Part shown: piece by piece, positions 36,236 to 46,315 of the stretch | Layout of the letters: the number at the start of each line of letters is the position of its first letter | Numbering within the stretch: position 1 is the first letter of the stretch | Translations under genes and position numbers: made by a program | NCBI RefSeq assembly: GCF_009933175.1 | Contig: NZ_MAEJ01000003.1 | Coordinates: 62,001-126,000 of the forward strand | Source: Candidatus Enterococcus huntleyi | GTDB taxonomy: Bacteria; Bacillota; Bacilli; Lactobacillales; Enterococcaceae | Direction: 5' to 3' | Length of the DNA: 64,000 nucleotides | Notes under the pieces: model-generated | Database searches by the model: none | The model's input: the letters and a program-made list of their open reading frames with translations, nothing else | Told to the model about the DNA's origin: nothing

Positions 36236-36705
36236 CCAATCAAGAATTACAGCAACTTGTAGAAAAGGTTTCTTTAAACTATTTTAAGAAGCCTTTTTTA
36301 CATGAAGCTTCATTTAACCGAAGACTAAAAACAACGGGTGGACGTTATCATCTAAAAGGGCACGCGCTTGATTTTAATCCGCGTGTTATCGAATTATATG
36401 GCGAGGAAGAATTGATTTCTGTTATCAAGCATGAGTTGTGTCACTATCATTTACATTTAGAGGGTCGAGGCTATCAACATAAAGACGCCGATTTCAAAAA
36501 ACTTTTAAAAGACACTGGCGGTTCGCGTTATGCACCGCTTCTCATTGAACAGATTTATCAAGTATATGAATGCCAAACTTGTGGGATCCAAATTAAGCGC
36601 AGAAAAAAAATAAATACGCAGCGCTATGTCTGTGGTGGATGTCGCGGGAAACTGAGATGGAAAGGCGAAGAGAGTTCGACGAGAAAAACTACTGAGAACA
36701 AATAG
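36232..36705 (+). CDS. SprT-like zinc metallopeptidase family protein
   Basis: The 157-residue SprT-family protein has the HELCHYHLH zinc-binding helix near residues 65-73 and a C-terminal zinc ribbon with CQTC and CGGC pairs. Bacterial SprT-like proteins are small relatives of the DNA-protein crosslink protease Spartan; the bacterial function is not firmly known. It is translationally coupled to tex through an ATGA overlap, an arrangement common in lactobacilli and enterococci. Confidence 0.9.
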   Translation: MTNQELQQLVEKVSLNYFKKPFLHEASFNRRLKTTGGRYHLKGHALDFNPRVIELYGEEELISVIKHELCHYHLHLEGRGYQHKDADFKKLLKDTGGSRYAPLLIEQIYQVYECQTCGIQIKRRKKINTQRYVCGGCRGKLRWKGEESSTRKTTENK

Positions 36706-36776
36706 TTTTTTAAGAGTTTTTTTCTGCGGGCTATTCGCACTTACTAACTTCGAGTCTATTGGTGAATGTTCTCAGT
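36691..36776. repeat. 10-bp inverted repeat across the sprT 3' end
   Basis: ACTGAGAACA (36691-36700) is the perfect complement of TGTTCTCAGT (36767-36776), 66 bp apart. No T-run follows the right arm, so it is not an ordinary terminator. Confidence 0.4.
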
Positions 36777-36873
36777 TATCTAATCCAGCAATTTAGTTTG
36801 TGCTATCTAAAAGAATTTGAGATTGCGTAAACCCGCATAAGCTTATGAACAGGAAGATGTAGGAGGATTACTA

Positions 36874-37614
36874 ATGAGTAATAGTGATAAGGAGAAATGG
36901 AATCATCTATTGAACTTTTTAGCCGCTAAACCCGAAAATCCATCCCTGTCGGCAGAGGTTTTAATTTTAGCAGGAAACTGTCTACCTTATTTGACTAGGG
37001 AAGCTGGGAAAATGGTCATGGAAGGTCGCGTGGAGACACTCGTTCTTTCTGGCGGTGTTGGTCATGCAACAGCGAAGTTACGGGATAATTATGCGCGTCT
37101 GGGTTATCAGTTTTCTAAAAGACTTAATGAAGCTGAAATGAACGCGGCTTATTTGATGGCTGAATTTTCGATTTCTGAGGAGCAACTAGTACTGGAAAAA
37201 CATTCTACAAATTGTGGGGAGAATGCGCGATTCACGAGAGACTTATTTACTGAAAATTCTCCTCGCACGATCTATTTGATGAATGATCCAATCTTACAAA
37301 GACGGACGCGTGCTACATTTGAAAAAGAGTGGGAGCAGGTGGACACGCAATTCGAAAACTATGTTCCAGTTGTTCCTGAATTAATAAGCCTGTCACAATC
37401 TCTTTCGTTTAGACAAAAAGAGCTCACTATTAGTTGGTCGCAAGCTTACTTCAAAGCGCTAGTCCTGGGGGAGTTTCTCAGAATGCAAGATACTACAAAT
37501 GGCTACGGCTCAAAAGGGCTTGGCTACATGAACGATATTATTATTCCCGCTGAAACCCAAGCAATATTTTTAGATTTATATACGCAAGAAGAGCAAACTG
37601 AGTTGTCTAGATAA
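36874..37614 (+). CDS. YdcF/SanA-like DUF218 family protein
   Basis: The 246-residue protein belongs to the DUF218 group, with AEVLILAGNCLPYLTREAGKM at the start of the core, VETLVLSGGVGHA and an ENARFTRDL segment. E. coli YdcF of this fold binds SAM-like ligands; SanA/ElyC homologues act in envelope maintenance. This member has no membrane anchor and should be cytoplasmic. Function unknown. ATG behind TAGGAGG, single-gene unit. Confidence 0.82.
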   Translation: MSNSDKEKWNHLLNFLAAKPENPSLSAEVLILAGNCLPYLTREAGKMVMEGRVETLVLSGGVGHATAKLRDNYARLGYQFSKRLNEAEMNAAYLMAEFSISEEQLVLEKHSTNCGENARFTRDLFTENSPRTIYLMNDPILQRRTRATFEKEWEQVDTQFENYVPVVPELISLSQSLSFRQKELTISWSQAYFKALVLGEFLRMQDTTNGYGSKGLGYMNDIIIPAETQAIFLDLYTQEEQTELSR

Positions 37615-37797
37615 TAAAAATAAAAAGTCTGAAACTGTTGATACAACTAAAGTTTATAGCTAATTTTTGATTAAATTAAAAAGAATGCAATGATTTATGA
37701 TTGAAATTTTTTTTGTTTTATATGATAATGGTGAGCGTGTAATACTAACTATAATTCAATAAACATACGTTTTATATAATAAGAGAAGAGGATTTTA

Positions 37798-39132
37798 ATG
37801 GAAAATCAAGACAAGTTGTATCATTTTGTAGGTATTAAGGGTTCTGGTATGAGCTCACTTGCACTTGTATTATTCGAAAAAGGCTATCGTGTTCAGGGCT
37901 CTGATGTGACTGAATACTTTTTCACACAACGAGATTTAGAAAAAGCGCAAATTACTATTTTGCCATTTAATGCTGATAATATTAAAGAAGGCATGGTGAT
38001 TATTGCCGGAAATGCCTTTCCTGACACACACGAAGAGCTAGTTCGTGCTAAAGAATTGGGACTTGATGTGGTTCGTTACCATGATTTCATCGGTCAATTT
38101 ATTCAACCATATACGAGTATTGCGGTGACCGGCTCACATGGTAAAACCAGTACTACGGGATTACTTTCTCATGTGCTAAGTGGTATCAAACCGACTAGTT
38201 ACTTGATCGGTGATGGCACTGGGCACGGGGATCCAAATGCGGAATTTTTCTCATTTGAAGCCTGTGAATATCGCCGACATTTCTTAGCTTATTCGCCAGA
38301 TTATGCGATTATGACGAATATTGACTTTGATCATCCTGATTATTATGAAAGTATTGATGATGTTTTTTCAGCATTCCAATCAATGGCTAATCAAGTCAAA
38401 AAAGGTATTTTTGCCTTCGGCGATGATGTTTATTTGCGCAAATTGGAAGCACCAGTTCCTATTTATTATTATGGAATTAATGAAAATGATGACATTCAAG
38501 CACGTAATATTGAAAGAACGACAAAGGGTTCTGCTTTTGATGTGTACCATAAAGAGACGTTTGTTGGACATTTTGTCTTGCCAGCGTATGGTCAGCACAA
38601 CATCATGAATGCCTTAGGTGTGATTGCAGTGGCTTATTTTGAACAATTGGATATGGCTGAAGTAGCCAAAGAAATGTTGGGCTTCTCTGGCGTGAAACGA
38701 CGCTTTACTGAGAAAAAAGTCGCTGACATGACGGTTGTTGATGATTATGCTCATCATCCTGCAGAGATTAAAGCAACGATTGATGGCGCGCGTCAAAAAT
38801 ATCCGGATAAGGAAATTATTGCGGTTTTCCAACCCCATACATTTACGCGTACTATTGCTTTGATGGATGAATTTGCCGAAGCTCTAGACTTAGCTGACCA
38901 AGTATATCTTTGCGATATTTTTGGCTCCGCTCGTGAAGACAAAGGGGACGTCAAAATTGAAGATTTAGGTGCTAAAATTCAAAAAGGTGGCCAAGTCATT
39001 AAAGAAGACAATGTCTCACCTTTATTAAATTATGAAAATGCCGTAATGATTTTCATGGGTGCCGGTGATGTTCAAAAATTTGAACAAGCCTACGAAAAAT
39101 TACTAAGTAATACCACAAGAAATGTTTTATAA
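37798..39132 (+). CDS. murC: UDP-N-acetylmuramate--L-alanine ligase
   Basis: MurC adds the first amino acid, L-alanine, to UDP-MurNAc in cytoplasmic peptidoglycan precursor synthesis. The 444-residue chain has an N-terminal UDP-binding domain ([19 protein letters not shown]), the ATP-binding loop [14 protein letters not shown] near residue 110, a central [10 protein letters not shown] motif and a C-terminal Mur ligase domain ([14 protein letters not shown]). Length is normal. It stands alone between its own upstream AT-rich spacer and a strong terminator. Confidence 0.96.
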   Translation: MENQDKLYHFVGIKGSGMSSLALVLFEKGYRVQGSDVTEYFFTQRDLEKAQITILPFNADNIKEGMVIIAGNAFPDTHEELVRAKELGLDVVRYHDFIGQFIQPYTSIAVTGSHGKTSTTGLLSHVLSGIKPTSYLIGDGTGHGDPNAEFFSFEACEYRRHFLAYSPDYAIMTNIDFDHPDYYESIDDVFSAFQSMANQVKKGIFAFGDDVYLRKLEAPVPIYYYGINENDDIQARNIERTTKGSAFDVYHKETFVGHFVLPAYGQHNIMNALGVIAVAYFEQLDMAEVAKEMLGFSGVKRRFTEKKVADMTVVDDYAHHPAEIKATIDGARQKYPDKEIIAVFQPHTFTRTIALMDEFAEALDLADQVYLCDIFGSAREDKGDVKIEDLGAKIQKGGQVIKEDNVSPLLNYENAVMIFMGAGDVQKFEQAYEKLLSNTTRNVL

Positions 39133-39165
39133 AAAGAGCTGAATTCGCTCCATAATATTTATATG

Positions 39166-39205
39166 TAAGAGAGTTGGAACATTGTTCCAACTCTCTTACT
39201 ATTTT
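39166..39205. terminator. Strong terminator after murC
   Basis: An almost perfect 14-16-bp stem (39166-39181 with 39183-39198) with a very small loop precedes CTATTTT. The inverse strand lacks an equally good T-run, so it acts chiefly on murC. Confidence 0.85.
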
Positions 39206-39523
39206 ACCGATGATTATGTTTTCACTCTTTATGATCATACGTTTATAATGATGTGCTTTTTCCACTTTGTAATAAAGCAAAGATGACCAATCACATCTTT
39301 CTAACCAAATTTTCAATTCACTATCGGAAGTATTTGCTAGTTAGAAATTTTTAGAATGATGGTTTATGGGCGGTATTTTTAACGCTTTTTCCGAGTAGTT
39401 TACGAAAAGCCATCAAATAGCCGAATAAAATGGGGAAATTTGAATAATGATGGGATTTAATCACTTTTATAAGTTAAGAAAGGTGGCTATTACTAAGTTT
39501 TCTTGTATATCTGGTTTACAAAC
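39206..39523. other. Gene-free spacer between murC and the MaoC-type gene
   Basis: These 318 bp are AT-rich and contain no open frame with a ribosome binding site, no strong hairpin and no copy of the repeats seen elsewhere in the window. Confidence 0.5.
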
Positions 39524-39551
39524 TTGCCTTTTTAGTGTATTTTGGTACAAT
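39524..39551 (+). promoter_or_regulatory. Promoter of the MaoC-type/BI-1 operon
   Basis: A -35 TTGCCT (39524-39529) and a -10 TACAAT (39546-39551) are separated by 16 bp. Its position over the upstream TTG at 39542 argues that the gene starts at 39590. Confidence 0.5.
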
Positions 39552-39589
39552 TATCTTTGAAAAGGTATAAAAAAATGGAGGGTTCTAAT

Positions 39590-40072
39590 TTGAACATAGG
39601 TAAGCCGAGAAAAGTTGGCAAATCAATTGATGAGATAGAGGAAGGCGATTCGTTATCTTTAACCGAGTCGATTGAAGATAATCAGCTGTTGTTATATTTA
39701 GGGTTAACAAATGATGCAAATCCACTGTATATTCAGCATGATTATGCGAGTCAAACAGACTATGAGCAGCCCATCGTACCATCTGTCATGCTCATGGGAA
39801 TTATTACAAGCGCAATTTCGAAACATTTACCAGGGCCGGGATCTCATGTGGTGAATTTTTCAGTGAATTTTATTGAACCAATCTATCATTACGAGACGTT
39901 GACTTTCCAATTTGAAGTAATCAAAGTGGATAAGATGAAGGATGTCGTGACGATTTCTGTCGAAGCTGAAAATACGGAGGATCATCGCGTATTAGATGCG
40001 GTTGTCATGGTGCAACCGCCAACTCAGTCTGAGACTGAATTAGAAGATACAAAGGAGGATTCAGATGAATAA
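39590..40072 (+). CDS. MaoC-like hot-dog fold dehydratase family protein
   Basis: A 160-residue single hot-dog domain with the MaoC/(R)-specific enoyl-CoA hydratase signature LGLTNDANPLYIQHDYA, whose Asp corresponds to the catalytic dyad, and a VNFSVNFIEPIYHYETL strand pair. The TTG at 39590 follows ATGGAGGG at 6 bp and is preferred to the in-frame TTG at 39542, which overlaps the promoter. The final 20 residues are acidic. The substrate is unknown. The stop overlaps the next gene by 8 bp. Confidence 0.78.
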   Translation: MNIGKPRKVGKSIDEIEEGDSLSLTESIEDNQLLLYLGLTNDANPLYIQHDYASQTDYEQPIVPSVMLMGIITSAISKHLPGPGSHVVNFSVNFIEPIYHYETLTFQFEVIKVDKMKDVVTISVEAENTEDHRVLDAVVMVQPPTQSETELEDTKEDSDE

Positions 40073-40745
40073 TCAATCAGTACAAGTTCAAGGATTGAAT
40101 AAATTTTATTCAAAAATATATGCTTATCTAGCAATGGGAGTTGGAATTAGTGCGCTAACTTCATATCTTTCATTGACTGTTTTCAGGCCACAAGTGGCAA
40201 GTTTCATCAATAATTTCCCTCTAGGATTCATGGGCTTATGGATTGCTGAAATTGCTTTAGTGCTCGTATTAGGAATGAAGGCTCAAAAAAATCCAAGTTT
40301 AGCCATTGGTGGGTTTATCGCCTATTCTGTGCTTAACGGGATTACCCTTGCTGTTACATTATCTATGTACACACCAGGTAAGATTACAGCAGCTTTCGTA
40401 ACTTCTGCTGGGATGTTCCTTGGGATGTCAGCGGTCGGTATGTTCACTAAGAAAGATTTAAGTGGAATTGGCCGTGCTGGCTATAGCGCCTTAATCGGTG
40501 TGATTCTAGCTATGCTACTGAATGGTTTCGTATTGCACAGTAGCCCAGTCGATTTCTTTATTTCCATCTTGATGGTATTGATCTTTGCCGGGATTACTGC
40601 TTACGACAATCAAAATATTCGAAATATTTATTTCCAAACAAATGGAACTGCGAACAATGGAGTTGCAGTGTTCATGGCATTACAATTGTATTTGGATTTC
40701 ATTAATCTGTTCTTAGCGTTCTTACGAATTTTCGGACGTGACTAA
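40065..40745 (+). CDS. Bax inhibitor-1 family (YetJ-like) membrane protein
   Basis: An integral membrane protein of 226 residues with seven hydrophobic helices and the family C-terminal motif FAGITAYDNQNIRNIY, whose acidic residue belongs to the pH-sensing pair of bacterial BI-1 proteins. Bacillus YetJ is a pH-sensitive calcium leak channel; the same activity is likely but unproven. ATG behind AAGGAGG lies inside the end of the MaoC-like gene, so the two are coupled. Confidence 0.9.
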   Translation: MNNQSVQVQGLNKFYSKIYAYLAMGVGISALTSYLSLTVFRPQVASFINNFPLGFMGLWIAEIALVLVLGMKAQKNPSLAIGGFIAYSVLNGITLAVTLSMYTPGKITAAFVTSAGMFLGMSAVGMFTKKDLSGIGRAGYSALIGVILAMLLNGFVLHSSPVDFFISILMVLIFAGITAYDNQNIRNIYFQTNGTANNGVAVFMALQLYLDFINLFLAFLRIFGRD

Positions 40746-40754
40746 TCAGCAAAT

Positions 40755-40797
40755 AAAAGAAGTTGACCAAGTTTTAAACGGTCAACTTCTTTTTTTT
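40755..40797 (+). terminator. Terminator after the BI-1 gene
   Basis: A 14-bp stem (40755-40768 with 40780-40793) with a T-run of eight. It also yields T residues for the opposite lipoprotein gene, which ends at 40812. Confidence 0.85.
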
Positions 40798-40811
40798 GTA
40801 TATACGAGTGA

Positions 40812-41357
40812 TTAATTTTCTACAATTAAACTGACTTTGAGCGGCGTTTTCCTATCGTTGTTTCTTTCTTCTTCGGTCGAGTATAAATAGTAAGTAAATC
40901 GATAAGTTCTTTGTTCTTGTGGCAAAACATCTAGATTAATCGGTACAGTGGCTGTCGACTTAGCTGGAATGTCTATACCCATAGATATCCCAGGACGGCC
41001 TATTAATTCACCTGAGAGCTCATAGGGGGCTTTCCAGCCGTCTTCAGTTAATACTTCTTCATCTGTCTCCATTAGATCCAGATAATAGGGAGTCGAGCTG
41101 TTGTTGGAGATTTGGGCAACTTGATTTCCTCTGGTGGATTCTTCGTGAACCAGACTGATTTTAATTTCTTGGCTTTTAACGTGGGAATCATCAGCGGACG
41201 TAACTGAATCGTCCGCAGTATCGGATTTCCACTCTTTTGTTCTCTTGTTAGATGCACGTGCTTCAACGCGTGTAGCAGATTCTGTCGTTTTTGGCGCAGA
41301 AATCGAGCAACTACTCAATAAAATCAGGGGAGCGAGTAGACAAATTATTTTTTTCAT
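40812..41357 (-). CDS. Lipoprotein of unknown function (181 aa)
   Basis: The precursor starts MKKIICLLAPLILLSSCS, a signal peptide with lipobox, so the mature protein should be anchored to the outer face of the membrane through C17. About 50 residues of polar linker rich in T, D and S follow, then a beta-rich domain (EIKISLVHEESTRGNQVAQI to the end) that looks like an immunoglobulin-like fold. I do not recognise a named family. The gene stands alone between a terminator and a 120-bp spacer. Confidence 0.75.
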   Translation of the reverse strand: MKKIICLLAPLILLSSCSISAPKTTESATRVEARASNKRTKEWKSDTADDSVTSADDSHVKSQEIKISLVHEESTRGNQVAQISNNSSTPYYLDLMETDEEVLTEDGWKAPYELSGELIGRPGISMGIDIPAKSTATVPINLDVLPQEQRTYRFTYYLYSTEEERNNDRKTPLKVSLIVEN

Positions 41358-41432
41358 TGAGTTCCTTCCAGCCGTTCGTCTTATTTTAGTCAGTACATCA
41401 TATAACGAACGGTATTTTATTGATCAATTAGA

Positions 41433-41475
41433 AAAAGGTTATCAGTTATCGTCAATGGATAACTGATAGCCTTTT
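41433..41475 (-). terminator. Terminator of the aminotransferase/glutamine transporter operon
   Basis: An 18-bp stem (41433-41450 with 41458-41475) with a G-T pair and a 7-base loop is followed on the minus strand by TTTT. It ends 3 bp after the aminotransferase stop. Confidence 0.8.
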
Positions 41476-41477
41476 GA

Positions 41478-42629
41478 TTAAAATTTTAATTTTTCAATTC
41501 GATCGAAGGCTTCTTTCAAGACTGAGATATCTTGAGTGGCAGCCAGCCGAACGTAGTTGTCACCAGTGGTTTCACCGAAGGCTTTCCCTGGAATCATTAG
41601 GACATTGGTTTCTTCTAATACTTTTTCGACAAAAGTAACTGAATCTAAGCCAGTTTTTTCGATATTAATAAAAGCGTACATGCTGCCTTTTATCGGATGT
41701 AAGGACATAAAGTCAATCGCAGCAACACGCTGTCCCACGTATTCTAAACGTTCTTTAAAGACCTCAACAACAGGTGGCACTAGCTCATCATAATGTGTCA
41801 GACCATAAATACCAGCTTGTTGAGAAAGTGTCGGTGCTGAGTAAGTCAGGCTCTCATTGATTAATTTCGCTACTTTATTAATATAGCTAGGTGCGATCAT
41901 GTAACCAATGCGCCAGCCAGTCATAGCAAAGGCTTTTGAAAAACTGCTGAAGGTAATCGTATTTTCAGGTGCAAAAGTAGCCATTGGCACGAATTCTTCA
42001 TAGAAATTAAAGGCTTCGTAGACTTCATCTGATAAAATATAAAAATTATTTTCAATCGCTAAGTCGGCAATAGCCTTAAACGTTTCAGCTGAAAAAACAG
42101 CTCCAGTTGGGTTGTTAGGCGAGTTAATGATAATCGCTTTTGTCTTATCGGTAATCGCTGCTTTTAAAACGTCTAGGTTAATTTGAAAACCATCTTCTTC
42201 ATAAGTAGGGATGAAGACGGGTGTACCGCCAGCAAAAATCACTTGATCTTTATACGGTGAGAAGTAGGGCTCATGAATAATGACCTCATCGCCTGGATCG
42301 ACAATGACTTGTAAGGCGAGATATAAGCCGTGAAGAGCACCGACTGTTGCCCGAACTTGATCTGTTTCAAATGAAAGATCGTATTTATTTTGGTAAAAAT
42401 CAACAACCGTTTCGATAAAGGTCCGGCTGCCATCTGAAGCAGTATAATGAGTGAAGCCATTTTTGGCATCTTCAAATGCTTGATTGATGATGGCTTCGTT
42501 TGTGATTAAATCAGGATCCCCAATCGATAAATCAAGTAGATCAGGCAATGCTTTGGCCTGTGTCGCAATATCCATCAGAATATTTTCAACAGGTGCTTGG
42601 TGGCGTTTTGCAATCGAAAATTTATCCAT
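41478..42629 (-). CDS. PLP-dependent aminotransferase, class I (PatA/AspC-like)
   Basis: A cytoplasmic aminotransferase of fold type I, 383 residues. The PLP lysine is in SSFSKAFAMTGWRIGY near residue 231; INSPNNPTGAVFS (PLP phosphate contacts) and YVRLAATQ (C-terminal substrate Arg) are present. It resembles aminotransferase A and aromatic or aspartate aminotransferases; the amino-acid pair cannot be fixed by sequence. Location directly after the glutamine-type ABC transporter genes suggests amino-acid use in the same operon. The gap to glnQ is 9 bp. Confidence 0.87.
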   Translation of the reverse strand: MDKFSIAKRHQAPVENILMDIATQAKALPDLLDLSIGDPDLITNEAIINQAFEDAKNGFTHYTASDGSRTFIETVVDFYQNKYDLSFETDQVRATVGALHGLYLALQVIVDPGDEVIIHEPYFSPYKDQVIFAGGTPVFIPTYEEDGFQINLDVLKAAITDKTKAIIINSPNNPTGAVFSAETFKAIADLAIENNFYILSDEVYEAFNFYEEFVPMATFAPENTITFSSFSKAFAMTGWRIGYMIAPSYINKVAKLINESLTYSAPTLSQQAGIYGLTHYDELVPPVVEVFKERLEYVGQRVAAIDFMSLHPIKGSMYAFINIEKTGLDSVTFVEKVLEETNVLMIPGKAFGETTGDNYVRLAATQDISVLKEAFDRIEKLKF

Positions 42630-42638
42630 AATAGCCTC

Positions 42639-43361
42639 CTACAATACTTTTCTTAAGAAATCTTGTGTTCGTGGGTTTTTTGGATGACCAAAAATCTCTT
42701 CGGGCGTGCCTTCTTCTTGAATAATTCCAGCATCCATAAAAATGACACGATCGGCTACTTCACGAGCAAACCCCATTTCGTGGGTTACAACGACCATAGT
42801 CATGCCTTTTTCAGCAAGAGCCTTCATAACGGAGAGCACTTCTCCAACCATTTCTGGATCCAACGCAGAAGTCGGCTCATCGAAAAGCATTACGTCAGGA
42901 TCCATAGCAAGAGCTCGAGCAATTGCCACACGTTGTTGCTGCCCACCTGAAAGTTTAGCAGGGTAGCTCTCAGCTTTTTCAGCTAAGCCAACTTGTTCAA
43001 GCAAATCAAGAGCTTTTGCTTTCGCTTTTTCAGGTGCTTCTTTTTTGACTTTGATTGGACTGATTGTCAAATTTTGTAGGACTGATTTATGAGGGAAGAG
43101 ATTGAAATTCTGGAAAACCATCCCCATTTTTTGACGAAGCTGATCGATATTACTGTTTTTAGAAACAATATTTTGACCTTCAAACTCAATCACGCCATCA
43201 GTCGGCTGTTCTAATAAATTCAGGCAACGTAAGAAAGTACTTTTACCACTGCCGGAAGGGCCGATAATAACCACCACTTCGCCGGACTTTACATCTAAAT
43301 CGATTCCTTTTAAAACTTCATTTTTTCCAAATGTTTTATGCAAATTTTTAATATTAATCAC
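42639..43361 (-). CDS. glnQ: Polar amino acid (glutamine) ABC transporter ATPase
   Basis: The 240-residue ATPase powers amino-acid import. Walker A is GPSGSGKST near residues 34-42, the signature is [15 protein letters not shown], Walker B is [14 protein letters not shown], and the H-loop is VVTHEMGF. This is the GlnQ/HisP type. It overlaps the fused binding protein and permease gene by 8 bp. Glutamine, glutamate or asparagine are the likely substrates. Confidence 0.93.
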   Translation of the reverse strand: MINIKNLHKTFGKNEVLKGIDLDVKSGEVVVIIGPSGSGKSTFLRCLNLLEQPTDGVIEFEGQNIVSKNSNIDQLRQKMGMVFQNFNLFPHKSVLQNLTISPIKVKKEAPEKAKAKALDLLEQVGLAEKAESYPAKLSGGQQQRVAIARALAMDPDVMLFDEPTSALDPEMVGEVLSVMKALAEKGMTMVVVTHEMGFAREVADRVIFMDAGIIQEEGTPEEIFGHPKNPRTQDFLRKVL

Positions 43362-44865
43362 TAGTACTCATTCTCCTTTCAGCAACACCTAATAGACGGG
43401 AAATCGTAAAGGTTAATACAAAATAGATTAACGATACGAGTAAATATGGTAAAAATGGCTTGAAGCTGGCTCCTTGAATATTGCCGGCTTGGAAGATTAA
43501 CTCAGAAACACCAATGACTGAAACCACAGATGATTCTTTAATAACTGTTACAAATTCATTTCCTAAAGCAGGAAGAATATTTTTAATTGCTTGAGGTAAA
43601 ATAATGAATCTCATCGATTGTCCTTGATTCATTCCCAAAGAGCGAGCGGCCTCAAGTTGGCCTTTATTCACGGCATTAATACCAGCACGGATAATTTCCG
43701 CCACATAAGCCCCACTATTTAAAGATAAGGCGATACAACCGGCAGCGACTTTTGATAAATCAAAGGAGATTGAACCGAGCCCGATAGATTCGGTTAGTAC
43801 AGAAATTCCTTGGAAGAGAATTGGTGTCCCAAAATAAACGATAAAGATTTGGACTAATAACGGTGTACCGCGGACATATTCAATATAGATAGACGCGAGA
43901 ATTCGCCAAATTTTTGATTTAGCCAGCTTCATTAAAGCCAGTACGCCACCCAGGATTGCGCCGAAAAGTACGCCAATGAAAGCTAAGAATACTGTATAAC
44001 CAGCGCCACTTACATAGAATTTACCATATTTTTGTAAGAAGCCTTGATCATCGGTAAACATTAGCTTGCCGGCTTCTTTTTTGTAGCCTTCTAATAAATT
44101 ATTGTCGTTGACTGTTTTGATTGAAGCATTGACTTTTTCAGTTAGAACGGGCGCGTCTTTAGAGATAGCTACAGCCGTTTCTTTGGCACCATTGTCGAAG
44201 GTTACATCTGCGAAGACTAAATTTTTATCACGTTCGATGTAGGCATCGGCAACAGGTCCTTCTAAAATAGCTGCGTCGACTTTTTTATTTGTTAAATTCA
44301 TAATGACATCGGGAATTTTTTGAAGAGAAGTTGGGATTGAGCCAACTAATTCATTTTTTGCTAATTCCTCTTGAGTGGTTTGTTTTTGAACGGCCACCGT
44401 CACGCCATCAAAATCATTAACGGAGGTAAATTTTTCTTTGTCCTCTTTACGGACAAGTACCCGCTGTTGAACGACTAGATAAGAATCTGAAAAGTTAACT
44501 TCTTTGATCCGTTCAGGGGTTGGCGCCATACCAGAGATGATTAAATCAATTTTGCCGGTTTTTAAGGCACCTAATAAGGCATCAAAGCCTAATTCTTCAA
44601 TTTTTAATTCGACACCAAGATCATCCGCGATTTTCTTAGCGATTGAGACATCAAACCCAACAATCGTATCTTTGCCATCGACGTCCGCGTGGAACTCGTA
44701 AGGTGCATAATCGGCAGAGAGACCAACAATCAGTTCACCACGCTTCATGACGTCCTCATAGATAGCATCCTTCTCTTCTGCATAAGCTGATACAGTAGGT
44801 AATAAGGTGGATAAAGTAATAAATAATGAGAAAATTAGAGCAAAAATATTCAAGGGTTTCTTCAT
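43354..44865 (-). CDS. glnP: Glutamine ABC transporter fused binding protein and permease
   Basis: One chain of 503 residues joins an exported substrate-binding domain and the membrane permease, as in lactococcal GlnP. Residues 1-30 are a signal sequence ([17 protein letters not shown]), about 37-265 are a family-3 binding domain ([33 protein letters not shown]) and about 290-495 are the permease with five helices and an EAA loop ([20 protein letters not shown]). Lactococcal GlnP has two binding domains; only one is visible here. First gene of the operon with glnQ and the aminotransferase. Confidence 0.92.
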   Translation of the reverse strand: MKKPLNIFALIFSLFITLSTLLPTVSAYAEEKDAIYEDVMKRGELIVGLSADYAPYEFHADVDGKDTIVGFDVSIAKKIADDLGVELKIEELGFDALLGALKTGKIDLIISGMAPTPERIKEVNFSDSYLVVQQRVLVRKEDKEKFTSVNDFDGVTVAVQKQTTQEELAKNELVGSIPTSLQKIPDVIMNLTNKKVDAAILEGPVADAYIERDKNLVFADVTFDNGAKETAVAISKDAPVLTEKVNASIKTVNDNNLLEGYKKEAGKLMFTDDQGFLQKYGKFYVSGAGYTVFLAFIGVLFGAILGGVLALMKLAKSKIWRILASIYIEYVRGTPLLVQIFIVYFGTPILFQGISVLTESIGLGSISFDLSKVAAGCIALSLNSGAYVAEIIRAGINAVNKGQLEAARSLGMNQGQSMRFIILPQAIKNILPALGNEFVTVIKESSVVSVIGVSELIFQAGNIQGASFKPFLPYLLVSLIYFVLTFTISRLLGVAERRMSTSD

Positions 44866-45065
44866 TTACTAGCACTCCTTTTTTTATTAATTTTTAAATA
44901 AATATTCCAAAATAATGAATAAATGCATAAAAATTTATTGTTTTTAGATGTGAGTTATCATATCATAGATTAAGTAGAAGGAAAAGAGCTTTTCACAAAC
45001 AAATTTCAATTTTTTTAGGAACTTTTTATCAAATAGATTTCATTAGAAGAGGAGCAAACAAAAAT

Positions 45066-46160
45066 ATGAGCCAATCATTAATCGTCAGAGGGGCACCTCA
45101 GGAATACGAATGTAAAGAACATGCTTGGGATGAGTTAGAAAATCATTTAAATAGAAGAAAATTAAAAAAAGTTATGGTGCTTCACGGGGATGCATCATGG
45201 GAGGCGGCTAAGCCTTATTTTCCAGAACTACCTACGATTGAAGCATACTTTGTTCGTTATGGCGGTGAATGTACCGATGCACGTGCTGAGGAATTGTCTA
45301 CGGTTATTAGAGAAAATAAATTGACTGCAATCGTCGCAGTGGGTGGTGGAAAAATAGCTGATCTTGGGAAACTTGCCGCCTATCAAAACGATGTTCCGGT
45401 ATTAATTTTACCAACGTTGGCAGCAACTTGTGCGGCTTATACACCACTCAGCGTCGTTTATCATTCTGATGGCTCAATGGATCGATACGATGTTTTTCCT
45501 GTCAGTAATGCATTAGTTTTGATTGAGCCTGCCGTTATTTTACACTCACCAAAGGAATTGATGATAGCGGGTATTGGTGATACCTTGGCTAAATGGTACG
45601 AAGCGGACGCGATGATTTCTCAGCTACCGATTCAATCAATTGAAATTCAAGTGGCCGAATTCGCAGCAAAAAAATGTCAAGAGGTTTTGCTAGCTGATAG
45701 TACAGCGGCGCTTCAAGCGATGGCTGAAAAGAAACTCAATCAAGCCTTTTTAAATGTCATCGAAACCAATATTCTTGTTGGTGGTATGGTGGGCGGCTTC
45801 GGCGATGATTACGGACGCACGGCTGGCGCCCATTCAATCCACGATGCATTGACGTTACTTGCTGAAAGTCATCAGCAATTACATGGTAATAAAGTTGCGT
45901 ATGGCGTCTTTGTTCAGCTAGTGATTGAGGAAAAATTTGCTGAGATTGATGCATTAATTCCCTTTTATCATGAATTAGGATTGCCAACTTGCCTGAAGGA
46001 TATGCAAATGACTTTGAGTGAAGCGGACTATGATAAAGTTTCCCAACGTGCTGTCAGAGCAGATGAAACGATTCACTTTATGAAAGAAACCATCACGGCA
46101 GAGGTAGTAAAAAAGGCCATGATTGACCTGGAAGTATATATAGCGAATAAAAGAAAATAA
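45066..46160 (+). CDS. Iron-containing alcohol dehydrogenase, GldA/YbdH-like
   Basis: The 364-residue enzyme belongs to the glycerol-dehydrogenase-like branch of family III NAD-dependent dehydrogenases. It has the NAD motif AVGGGKIADLGKLAA, the PTLAATCAAYTPLSVVY loop and metal ligands in GIGDTLAKWYEADA and TAGAHSIHDALT. The ATCAAYTPLSV segment resembles E. coli YbdH (a hydroxycarboxylate reductase, HcxB) more than true glycerol dehydrogenase, whose usual motif differs. The natural substrate is therefore uncertain. ATG behind AAGAGGAGC; single-gene unit with a terminator. Confidence 0.85.
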   Translation: MSQSLIVRGAPQEYECKEHAWDELENHLNRRKLKKVMVLHGDASWEAAKPYFPELPTIEAYFVRYGGECTDARAEELSTVIRENKLTAIVAVGGGKIADLGKLAAYQNDVPVLILPTLAATCAAYTPLSVVYHSDGSMDRYDVFPVSNALVLIEPAVILHSPKELMIAGIGDTLAKWYEADAMISQLPIQSIEIQVAEFAAKKCQEVLLADSTAALQAMAEKKLNQAFLNVIETNILVGGMVGGFGDDYGRTAGAHSIHDALTLLAESHQQLHGNKVAYGVFVQLVIEEKFAEIDALIPFYHELGLPTCLKDMQMTLSEADYDKVSQRAVRADETIHFMKETITAEVVKKAMIDLEVYIANKRK

Positions 46161-46167
46161 TGAACAG

Positions 46168-46215
46168 AACTATCTTTTACTGAAGTAATTTCAGATAAAG
46201 ATAGTTTTTTCTTTT
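46168..46215 (+). terminator. Terminator after the dehydrogenase gene
   Basis: A 10-bp outer stem (46168-46177 with 46197-46206) and inner CTGAA/TTCAG stem precede six T residues. Confidence 0.8.
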
Positions 46216-46315
46216 AATTGCCTAGATGAAAGTCAGTTTTTCTTTTCGCAATCACTTGTAATATTTGTTAGAATAGATGAGTACTTAATTGAGTAGGAAA
46301 CGAGAGGTCGTAACG

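Noticed and set aside
39053-39316. Minus-strand 87-codon open frame across the murC terminator
   Set aside because: It overlaps the murC end and a strong hairpin and has no ribosome binding site.
44916-44929. ArgR-like box TGAATAAATGCATA upstream of glnP
   Set aside because: Half-sites are poor and AT-rich DNA gives such matches often; no other ArgR site supports it.
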